DNA of 64,000 nucleotides from contig JAILWO010000002.1 of the NCBI GenBank assembly GCA_025698895.1, positions 992,001 through 1,056,000 of the forward strand, written 5' to 3'. The translations under genes and the position numbers were made by a program. Shown here piece by piece: positions 9,098 to 16,125 of this stretch. Source of the DNA: Rhizobiaceae bacterium (GTDB lineage: Bacteria; Pseudomonadota; Alphaproteobacteria; Rhizobiales; Rhizobiaceae). The notes under the pieces were generated by a model, which saw nothing but the letters and a program-made list of their open reading frames with translations, ran no database searches and was not told where the DNA came from. Within the stretch, counting starts at the first letter, position 1; the number at the start of each line of letters is the position of its first letter.

Positions 9098-9154
9098 TCT
9101 ACAGCCCACCGCCCCGAAGTCAAACAGGCCAGGCGCGCCATGGCCGCGACAGGC

Positions 9155-9757
9155 CTATGAAACCGGGAGCAGCTCCGTCGGATCCGTTTCGCGCAGGACC
9201 TCGCCGAGACCGGCCGGCACGTCCGCCCGCCGGCCGCCGGCGCGCAAACGCATCGAGACCATCCATAAAAGCCGCGCGCGCCACTGGGGCGTTTCCCGCA
9301 CGGTCACGGATCGCCCCTCGGAATCGGTAACGTTCCTGTCCCAGCCCGCGTCGCCCAGATCCCGCCATTCGACATCGAGGTGGATGATGGCGTGTTGAAC
9401 GAGATTGCGCAGCGCATGGTCGGGAAGCGTCATGCCCCATGCCAGTTCGGCCTTCTCCACGCGGGCCGGCCGCGGCAGCGGGCCTGTCCGGTTCTCGCGC
9501 GCCCAGGCCACCAGTTCGGCCAGCATCCGCGCGTGATATGCCGCCAGCACGACCAGCTGGCGCCGGGAGACAGGGTTCCAGTCGCTCGTAGCGTCGAGTT
9601 CGGCGTCTGGAAGGCCGTTCAGGAGCCTTGTGAAATAGGCCGTTCCGCGCCGTGCCCAGTCGAGTTCCCGCGCCGGGGCGTTCGCCGCGTCATAGCGCGC
9701 GCCGCCGCCTTGCCGTTGCCGCAGGGCCGCGCGCGCCTCCTCCAGGCTTGCGCTCAC
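9155..9757 (-). CDS. Maleylpyruvate isomerase-like protein (DinB/MDMPI fold)
   Basis: A 200-residue protein resembling the mycothiol-dependent maleylpyruvate isomerase family and the wider DinB four-helix metalloprotein fold. Segments supporting this are ELDWARRGTAYFTRLLNGLPDAEL, SRRQLVVLAAYHARMLAELVAWA and the histidine-bearing helix LRNLVQHAIIHLDVEWRD. The GTG start at 9757 overlaps the stop of the gentisate dioxygenase gene in a GTGA arrangement, so the two are translated together. Role inferred: conversion of maleylpyruvate, the ring-cleavage product of gentisate, to fumarylpyruvate. Mycothiol is an actinobacterial thiol, so a Gram-negative member must use another cofactor or none. No fumarylpyruvate hydrolase is seen in the window. 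Confidence 0.75.
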   Translation of the reverse strand: MSASLEEARAALRQRQGGGARYDAANAPARELDWARRGTAYFTRLLNGLPDAELDATSDWNPVSRRQLVVLAAYHARMLAELVAWARENRTGPLPRPARVEKAELAWGMTLPDHALRNLVQHAIIHLDVEWRDLGDAGWDRNVTDSEGRSVTVRETPQWRARLLWMVSMRLRAGGRRADVPAGLGEVLRETDPTELLPVS

Positions 9758-10863
9758 CGGTCTTCCGCCTCGACATGCGTGCGAGCGAAGTGCAGCCGCT
9801 CCATGATCGGAGCGTCGGAGAAGCGGAACAGATCGAACTGCGTTTCCGCCCGCAGGGACCAGGAGATCCAGGACGGCACGACGAACATGTCGCCGACCTC
9901 GACCTCGTGCTCCACGCCGTCCATGACCACCGTTCCGCTTCCCTCGAAGACCTGGAAGACGGTCGAGCCCACCTCGCGGCGGACCGGCGTCTCGCAACCC
10001 GCGCGCAGCCGATGGAATTCGCAGCGGATGGTCGGCATCACGTCGCCGCCCGTGGTCGGATTGACGTAGCGGATGGCGGCATGGCCCTGCTCGACCGTGG
10101 CGGGCTGGCCTTCCTCCTCGAGCAGGAGCTGTTCGGTGAGCGCGCGGTCGGTATGCTCCCAGCGATAGGCGCCGATGGGAGACGAAATGGTATCCTTGAG
10201 CCCAGACAGCGGCCGCAGGCCCGGGTGGCACCACAGACGTTCCCCGCGCGAGAAGCGCGGCGTCGCGTAATCCGTCACGCGATCCGATCCGAACTCGAAG
10301 AAGCCGACGTCGTTCTGCTGCGAGAAGGGGATGTCGAGACCGTCGATCCATGCCATCGGCCTGTCCGTGTCGTTGTGATGGCCGTGGAAGTTCCAGCCCG
10401 GCGTCAGCAGGAGGTCGCCCCGGCTCATCCGCACCGGATCGCCGTTGACGACGGTCCATACTCCCTCGCCCTCGACCACAAAGCGGAAGGCGTTCTGGGA
10501 ATGGCGGTGCTCCGGCGCCGTCTCGCGCGGCCCGAGATACTGGATCGCCGCCCACAGGGTGGGGCTGACATAGGCATTGCCGCCCAGTCCCGGATTGGCC
10601 AGGCCGATCGCGCGCCGTTCGCCGCCGCGCCCGACCGGAACAAGCTCGCCCGACCTTTCCGCCAGAGGCAGCAGGCTGGACCATTTCCACACATGGGGCA
10701 CCGCGCGCGGCTTCGGATGCACCGGCATCAGGTCGCCGAGCTGGGTCCATAGCGGGATCAGGTGGTTTTCCTCGAAGCCCCGGTAGAGCTCGCGCAGTTC
10801 GGGCGTGTCGTCCGGCTGCATCGCGTGTCCGCCGCCGCTTTTCGCTGTTCCGGCTTCACTCAT
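9754..10863 (-). CDS. gtdA: Gentisate 1,2-dioxygenase
   Basis: A 369-residue bicupin dioxygenase that cleaves gentisate to maleylpyruvate. The N-terminal cupin has the iron-binding run GPRETAPEHRHSQNAFRFVVEGEG and PGWNFHGHHND. The second cupin runs through IRCEFHRLRAGCETPVRREVGSTVFQVFEG to VGDMFVVPSWISWSL. Family-typical segments are LIPLWTQLGDLMP near the start and WKWSSLLPLAERSGELV. The ATG at 10863 follows a GGAGG site; reading further upstream would run into the neighbouring gene. It sits 56 bases downstream of the ligase-hydroxylase fusion gene and overlaps the isomerase gene, forming a three-gene salicylate/gentisate operon read leftward. Confidence 0.95.
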   Translation of the reverse strand: MSEAGTAKSGGGHAMQPDDTPELRELYRGFEENHLIPLWTQLGDLMPVHPKPRAVPHVWKWSSLLPLAERSGELVPVGRGGERRAIGLANPGLGGNAYVSPTLWAAIQYLGPRETAPEHRHSQNAFRFVVEGEGVWTVVNGDPVRMSRGDLLLTPGWNFHGHHNDTDRPMAWIDGLDIPFSQQNDVGFFEFGSDRVTDYATPRFSRGERLWCHPGLRPLSGLKDTISSPIGAYRWEHTDRALTEQLLLEEEGQPATVEQGHAAIRYVNPTTGGDVMPTIRCEFHRLRAGCETPVRREVGSTVFQVFEGSGTVVMDGVEHEVEVGDMFVVPSWISWSLRAETQFDLFRFSDAPIMERLHFARTHVEAEDR

Positions 10864-10919
10864 GGCAAACCTCCATTCCTGCGATGTGCGAGAGCCCGGC
10901 CTGCTTCCGCGATCCGGGA

Positions 10920-13652
10920 TCATCCGGATGCGCGCAGCGCCTGGCGGTCGATCTTGCCGGTGCCCGTCTTCGGCAGTTCGTCGATGTAATCGATGATGCG
11001 TGGATATTTGTGGGGCTGCAGGCGCGTCTTGACGTAGTCGCGCAGCTTGTCGCTCTGCGCATCGCCCTGGCTCGCAGTCTCGCGCAGCCGGACCACCGCC
11101 CGCAGCGTCATGCGACGGTCCGGCAGTTCGTGCGCGAGAACCGCGCATTCATGAACGTCGGGGTGTTCGGCCAGGCAGCGCTCCACCTCGAGCGGCCAGA
11201 CCCACTGGCCCGACACCTTGATCAGATCGTCGGCGCGTCCCTGGAAATAGTAGTAGCCGTCCCGTTCAAGGAAGCGGTCGCCGGTATGGAGCCAGTCGCC
11301 GCGCATGGTTTCGCGCGTCTTGTCGGGGCGGTTCCAGTAGCAGGGCGCCGAGGAATGGCCGCGCACGAACATGACGCCCTCCTCACCAGGACTGGCCTGC
11401 TTGCCGTCCGGCGTTTCGAGGCGGATCTCGTAGCCCGGCACCCGCTTACCGGCGGCGCCGATCCGGTGGTCGTCATGCGTGTTCGACAGATAGACATGCA
11501 GCAGTTCGGTCGAGCCCAGGCCTTCGGTCGGGCCATGGCCGGTCAGGTCTTTCCAGGCGTCGTATATGTCCTGGGACAGGATTTCGGCAGCCGACATCGA
11601 CTGACGCAGGGAGGAAAGGTCCCGCCTGGCTGCTCCCTCATGGCGGGCAAGCGCGGTATAGAGCGTCGGCAGGCCGAACAGGACCGTGGGGCGGTAGCGC
11701 TCGATCGTGTCGAACACGGCCTGGGGTCGCGGCTGGCCCGGCATCAGCACGCTCGTGGCCCCGACGGAAAAGGGGAAGGTGAACGTGTTGCCGAACCCGT
11801 AGGCGAAATAGATCTTTGGCGCCGAAAAGCAGATGTCGTCGCCGCGCAGCTTCAGGACATGCGTGCCGAAGGAGGCTTGGGTGAACGCCATGTCGTGATG
11901 CAGGTGCACGACCCCCTTCGGGCGACCCGTCGAGCCGGAGGAGTACATCCAGAAGGCCATGTCGTCCGGCCCGGTGTCGGCACAGGGCAGCGTGTCGGCA
12001 TGGCCTTCGAGGAAAGCTTCGGCCGGGATGCGTCCTTCGCCCTCGGCGGGACCGTTGGCGATCACGATCCTGTCGAGGGACGCGCCGTCGAGCGCCTCGC
12101 GGTCGAAACGGTGGGCGAGCGAGGCCTCGCACACGGCAAGTCGCGCGCCGGTGTCCTTGAGGAAGAAGTTCAGCACGTCGGGCGTGGTCTGGATGTTGAG
12201 CAGCACCGGCACGAAGCCCGCCCGCACCGCGCCGAAGAAGGCGGCGGGATAGACGGGCGTGTCGTCGAGGAAGAAGGGAATCCGCTCACCGCGCCGCAGC
12301 CCGGCCGCGATGAAGGCGTTGCCCCAGCGAGCGGCCTCCGCGACGAGCTCGCGATAGGTCAGCGTGCCGCCGGGACCGATGACGGCCCGCTTGTCGGGAG
12401 CGCGCTCCAGATTGTCCCACAGGATGGCCGAGCAGTTCGGATAAGCGTTCTTGTCGAAGCCGATCTCGATCGCACCGGGCGTATCGGCGCCGACGGGATC
12501 GGCGATGCGGGTGGGCGAGGCCGCCTTTTCGGCCTCGTAGCGCTCCATGAAGCGTGGGGCGATCCTGCGCAGGCGGTCCATGTCGACCCGGCCCGACCGC
12601 GTGATGTAGTCGAAGGCGAAGTCGAGCGGCGGCAGCTCCATCTTCCGCGCGAAACTCTCGTACCAGTTGGCCGAAGTATTGGCCGCGTCCACGATCTTCC
12701 TGGCGATCGGCTGACGCTCCTGCTGATAGGCGACAAGCGCCTCGTCGACGTCGTCATGCGAGGCCAGCGCCCGGACGAGCGCGATCGCGTCCTCCATCGC
12801 CAGCCGCGTGCCCGAGCCTATGGAGAAATGGGCCGTATGGGCAGCGTCGCCGAGCAGGACATGCCGGCTGGCGACCCAGTTGGCGCACCAGAGCCGCGGA
12901 AACCGCCGCCACGTCGACTTGTTGGTCGCAAGCGGCACGCCTTCGAGCATATCCGCGAAGATCTCGCCGCAGACCCGCGCGCTTTCCTCTTCTCCCATCG
13001 CGTCGAAACCGTAGGCGCGGAACGTCGGATCGTCGCATTCGACGATGAACGTGCTGCGGTTCGGCGCGAAACGGTAATGATGCGCGTTGAAGGCGCCCCT
13101 GTCGGTCTTGAGGAAGCTCTGGGTGAGCGTGTCGAAGGGCCGGTCGCAGCCGAACCAGGCGAAATGGTTTTCGAAATGCTCGATCCGGGGTTGGAATTCG
13201 GATTCCAGCGTGCGCCGGACCAGGGAGTTCAGCCCGTCGGCGCCGACGATCAGGTCCGCGTCGAATTCGTCCAGCGAGCTCGCCTGGTGCGAGAAGCGCA
13301 TCTCGACACCGAGCGCTTGCGCGCGCTTGCGCAGGATCTCGATGAGTTCCAGCCGCCCGATCGCGGAGAAGCCGACACCGTCGAGGATGACGCGTCCTCC
13401 CGGCAGGTTCAGCGTCATGTTTTCCCACCGCTCCATATGGGGCGCGACGAGATCATGAATGGCGGGATCGTCGGCCTTGAGAAAGTCGAGCGCGCGGTCG
13501 GAAAACACGACCCCGAAGCCGAAGGTCGCTCCTTCGGGATTCTGCTCCGTCAGGCGCACCCGCACCTTCGGCATCAGACCGCGAAGGAGGATGGCCGCGT
13601 AGAGCCCGGCCGGGCCGCCGCCCACGATGTCGACCGAGGAAAGCCTGCTCAT
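10920..13652 (-). CDS. Fusion: salicylyl-CoA 5-hydroxylase-like flavoprotein + aryl-CoA ligase
   Basis: A 910-residue, two-domain enzyme in one uninterrupted frame. Residues 1-about 385 are a flavin monooxygenase: GGGPAG at 11-16, DLIVGADG at 133-140 and HVLLGDAAHTAHF at 264-276. It most resembles salicylyl-CoA 5-hydroxylase and the N-half of 2-aminobenzoyl-CoA monooxygenase. Residues about 400-910 are a benzoate-CoA-ligase-type enzyme: YSSGSTGRPKG at 570-580, later YYFQGRADDLIKVSGQWV and the C-terminal lysine motif GTGKIDR. One protein could thus activate salicylate to its CoA ester and hydroxylate it to gentisyl-CoA, feeding the dioxygenase downstream. An AGGAGG-like site precedes the ATG. 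Substrate is inferred from context; anthranilate or 3-hydroxybenzoate are alternatives. Confidence 0.85.
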   Translation of the reverse strand: MSRLSSVDIVGGGPAGLYAAILLRGLMPKVRVRLTEQNPEGATFGFGVVFSDRALDFLKADDPAIHDLVAPHMERWENMTLNLPGGRVILDGVGFSAIGRLELIEILRKRAQALGVEMRFSHQASSLDEFDADLIVGADGLNSLVRRTLESEFQPRIEHFENHFAWFGCDRPFDTLTQSFLKTDRGAFNAHHYRFAPNRSTFIVECDDPTFRAYGFDAMGEEESARVCGEIFADMLEGVPLATNKSTWRRFPRLWCANWVASRHVLLGDAAHTAHFSIGSGTRLAMEDAIALVRALASHDDVDEALVAYQQERQPIARKIVDAANTSANWYESFARKMELPPLDFAFDYITRSGRVDMDRLRRIAPRFMERYEAEKAASPTRIADPVGADTPGAIEIGFDKNAYPNCSAILWDNLERAPDKRAVIGPGGTLTYRELVAEAARWGNAFIAAGLRRGERIPFFLDDTPVYPAAFFGAVRAGFVPVLLNIQTTPDVLNFFLKDTGARLAVCEASLAHRFDREALDGASLDRIVIANGPAEGEGRIPAEAFLEGHADTLPCADTGPDDMAFWMYSSGSTGRPKGVVHLHHDMAFTQASFGTHVLKLRGDDICFSAPKIYFAYGFGNTFTFPFSVGATSVLMPGQPRPQAVFDTIERYRPTVLFGLPTLYTALARHEGAARRDLSSLRQSMSAAEILSQDIYDAWKDLTGHGPTEGLGSTELLHVYLSNTHDDHRIGAAGKRVPGYEIRLETPDGKQASPGEEGVMFVRGHSSAPCYWNRPDKTRETMRGDWLHTGDRFLERDGYYYFQGRADDLIKVSGQWVWPLEVERCLAEHPDVHECAVLAHELPDRRMTLRAVVRLRETASQGDAQSDKLRDYVKTRLQPHKYPRIIDYIDELPKTGTGKIDRQALRASG

Positions 13653-13699
13653 GATCCTCCCTTCCGCCAGCGACGGTTCCGACCGTTGCAGGGTATAAG

Positions 13700-13731
13700 C
13701 TATTTCATATCGTGCAATAGTTTTTATATGA
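13700..13731. promoter_or_regulatory. Inverted repeats in fusion gene/IclR divergent promoter
   Basis: This AT-rich stretch between the divergent fusion gene and iclR contains two inverted repeats: CTATT-N11-AATAG (13700-13720) and TCATAT-N15-ATATGA (13705-13731). It is the likeliest operator for the adjacent IclR regulator. No experimental consensus is available for this protein. Confidence 0.45.
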
Positions 13732-13834
13732 TGTAATCATTGTGCTCGCCGACCGGGGCGGTGGCGTGCCGAGCCAGGGCGGAAACGGCACACTCGTTCC
13801 ACAAGCCAATTCGTTCGCATGAGGGGAGATGGCG

Positions 13835-14650
13835 ATGGTCGAAGACGACAGGGAGCAGGTCCACTCGGGCGGCATACAGTCGCTCGACGCCGCGCTGCGG
13901 CTGCTGGGCGCGATGGCGGAGATGAGTGGCCCCGTGTCCCTGACCGAACTGGCCCGCCGGACGCGGATGCCGCCGAGCAAGGCGCATCGCTATCTGGCGT
14001 CGTTCCAGAATGCCGGGCTGGTGGTGCAGGCGGGCCGCTCGGGCAAATATGACCTGGGCCCCGGGGCGGTGACGCTCGGACTGTCCGCGATCGCGCGGCA
14101 CGACTTCGTCAACCGGGCGTCCGACGCGCTGCCGGATCTGCGGGACGAGGCCGGCCTGACCGCCTTGCTGTCGGTTTGGGGCAGCCAGGGTGCTACCGTG
14201 ATCCGCTGGGAGCGCGCGGCGTCACCGCTCGTCACGTCGATGGGGCTCGGAACGACGCTGCCGCTGCTCAATTCCGCCACCGGACGCGCCTTTCTCGCCT
14301 GGGGGCCGCCGGCGCCGATCGAGGCTTTCCGCCAGGCCGAAATGCGCCTTGCCCGCAGGGTGCCCGCCATCGCGGCGGACCTTTCATCGAACGGGCACGG
14401 ACTGGCGACACTCGTCGAGACCGTCCGGGCGCAGGGCTATGCGTCGGTGGAAGGCAGGTTCATCCCGGGTCTCGTGGCGATCGCGGCCCCGATCCTGGAC
14501 TGGCAGGGAGAAGCGCAGGCGGTCGTGACCCTGATCGGCACCGACCCCCTGCTCGTTCAGCCCGATTCCGACGCGGTCACGCGTCTCATCGGTTTCTGCC
14601 AGGGCCTGTCCTTTTCGCCCATCAAGGCGTCAAACGAGCGAAAGCCGTAA
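13835..14650 (+). CDS. IclR-family transcriptional regulator
   Basis: A 271-residue regulator. The N-terminal winged helix spans about residues 10-70 (IQSLDAALRLLGAMAEMSGPVSLTELARRTRMPPSKAHRYLASFQNAGLV), followed by the IclR effector domain (RWERAASPLVTSMGLGTTLPLLNSATGRAFLAWG; VEGRFIPGLVAIAAPILDWQGEAQAVVTLIG). The second ATG (13835) is preferred because GAGGGGAG ends seven bases before it; the ATG at 13829 abuts that site. It is divergent from the salicylate/gentisate operon, so it probably controls it in response to an aromatic acid or CoA ester. Its 3' end overlaps the end of the convergent cysG gene by 94 bases. Confidence 0.93.
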   Translation: MVEDDREQVHSGGIQSLDAALRLLGAMAEMSGPVSLTELARRTRMPPSKAHRYLASFQNAGLVVQAGRSGKYDLGPGAVTLGLSAIARHDFVNRASDALPDLRDEAGLTALLSVWGSQGATVIRWERAASPLVTSMGLGTTLPLLNSATGRAFLAWGPPAPIEAFRQAEMRLARRVPAIAADLSSNGHGLATLVETVRAQGYASVEGRFIPGLVAIAAPILDWQGEAQAVVTLIGTDPLLVQPDSDAVTRLIGFCQGLSFSPIKASNERKP

Positions 14651-16125
14651 TCGCGGTCCGAGCGGGAGGACGCCGGCACGCGTTGAGGCGGCGCGCCCAC
14701 CCGGGCCGATGCCTTTGCAGACTTTTCCGAAAAGACGCTTCCGATACCGATCAGGAGGGGCTTGCCGCCGCCCGCCATCGCGCAGCAGGCCGCCAGTCCG
14801 GCGAGATCGGTCGCGCGGATCGTTTCGCCGGCGCGGCCGATGTCCACGCCGACAATGGCGGGCGTATCGGCCGGCATCCCATGCGCGATCAGGGCGGCCG
14901 AGATCAGCCCCGCCGTGCGGCTGCCCATATAGAAGATGGTGGTGGCGGAGGGGTCGGCTACGGCAGCCCAATCGACATCGCGCGGCAGGCCGCCATGTTT
15001 TGAATGGCCGGTCACGAAGCGGACGGATTTGGCGTGATCGCGATGCGTCAGCGAGACGCCCAGCCTGGCGGCCATGGCGAGGCCCGCACTGATGCCGGGC
15101 ACGACGTCGTAGCCGATACCTTCAGCCTCGAGCGCGGCGATTTCCTCGCCCGCGCGCCCGAAGATCATCGGGTCGCCCGACTTCAGGCGCACGACCCGGC
15201 GGCCCGCCTTGGCAAGCGCGATCATCATGTCATTGATCTCGTGCTGCCTGCAGCTCGGGCGGCCGGCGCGCTTGCCGACGAGTATGCGCCTGGCCTCGCG
15301 CCGCGCGAGTTCCAGCACCTCGTCGGAGACAAGGTCGTCGAAGAGGATGACGTCGGCCGCCTGCAGGGCGCGCACCGCCTTGAGCGTGAGAAGTTCGGCA
15401 TCGCCCGGTCCCGCGCCGACGAAGCTGACATGGCCCCCTTGATCGCCACGCCCGGCCGTGTTCATCAATTCGGCCGGGCTGTCTGTCCGGGGCGGCGGGC
15501 CGAAGGCGCGGTCGACGAAGCGTTCCCAGAAGGCCCGTCTAGCGGGTCCCGGCGGCAGGGTTCCGGCCACACGGTCGCGCCAGCGAAGCGCGAGGGCGGC
15601 CCAGTCGCCGAGCGAGGGCGGCAACAGCGTCTCGATGCGGCGGCGTATCGCCTGGCCCAGGATCGGCGCGGCGCCTGAGGTGGAGATGCCGACGACCACC
15701 GGCGAGCGATTGACGATGGTGCCGAACTGGAACTGGCAGTGTTGCGGCCTGTCGATGACGTTGCATGGCACGCCGGCCACGCGCGCGGCATCGACGAATG
15801 CGGCGGCTTCCTCCTCGGTTTCGGCATCGGCGACCGCCATGGCGACATCCAGCAGGTCATCCGCCTGCCATGGGCGCGCGACCAGCGTCAGAGACATCTC
15901 GCGTGCCGCCAGTTCGGTCATCTCGTCGCTGAAATCGTCTTGCGGGGCGAACACCGAAACCCGCGCGCCGGCGGCGCAAAGAAGCTCGGCCTTCCACGCG
16001 GCGGCGGCGCTGGCGCCGGCGACGACCGCGCGCTTGCCTTGCAGGTCGAAGAAGACTGGAAGGACGCCCAGCGCGCCGATGCGCGGGGAGGGGGCGTCAC
16101 TCTGCTGCCTGGAGACGAGCTTCAT
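14557..16125 (-). CDS. cysG: Siroheme synthase (bifunctional CysG)
   Basis: A 522-residue enzyme making siroheme for the nitrite reductase. After about 22 leader residues comes the precorrin-2 dehydrogenase/ferrochelatase half (LPVFFDLQGKRAVVAGASAAAAWKAELL; QFQFGTIVNRSPVVVGISTSGAAPILGQAIR). From about residue 235 comes the uroporphyrinogen-III C-methyltransferase half (VSFVGAGPGDAELLTLKAVRALQAADVI; VVRLKSGDPMIFGRAGEE; VVPGISAG). A tail of some 45 residues after IGIGSVF is unusual and runs into the convergent iclR gene. The ATG at 16125 lies within the last 29 bases of nasA, so the two are translationally linked. It is the last gene of the nitrate assimilation transcript. Confidence 0.95.
   Translation of the reverse strand: MKLVSRQQSDAPSPRIGALGVLPVFFDLQGKRAVVAGASAAAAWKAELLCAAGARVSVFAPQDDFSDEMTELAAREMSLTLVARPWQADDLLDVAMAVADAETEEEAAAFVDAARVAGVPCNVIDRPQHCQFQFGTIVNRSPVVVGISTSGAAPILGQAIRRRIETLLPPSLGDWAALALRWRDRVAGTLPPGPARRAFWERFVDRAFGPPPRTDSPAELMNTAGRGDQGGHVSFVGAGPGDAELLTLKAVRALQAADVILFDDLVSDEVLELARREARRILVGKRAGRPSCRQHEINDMMIALAKAGRRVVRLKSGDPMIFGRAGEEIAALEAEGIGYDVVPGISAGLAMAARLGVSLTHRDHAKSVRFVTGHSKHGGLPRDVDWAAVADPSATTIFYMGSRTAGLISAALIAHGMPADTPAIVGVDIGRAGETIRATDLAGLAACCAMAGGGKPLLIGIGSVFSEKSAKASARVGAPPQRVPASSRSDRDYGFRSFDALMGEKDRPWQKPMRRVTASESG

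Noticed and set aside
9758-10750. Extension of the maleylpyruvate isomerase-like gene through the gentisate dioxygenase
   Set aside because: Extra residues are a shadow of the dioxygenase gene; the GTGA junction gives a good start.
10884-13736. 950-codon plus-strand frame opposite the hydroxylase-ligase fusion
   Set aside because: Antisense shadow of a clear two-domain enzyme.
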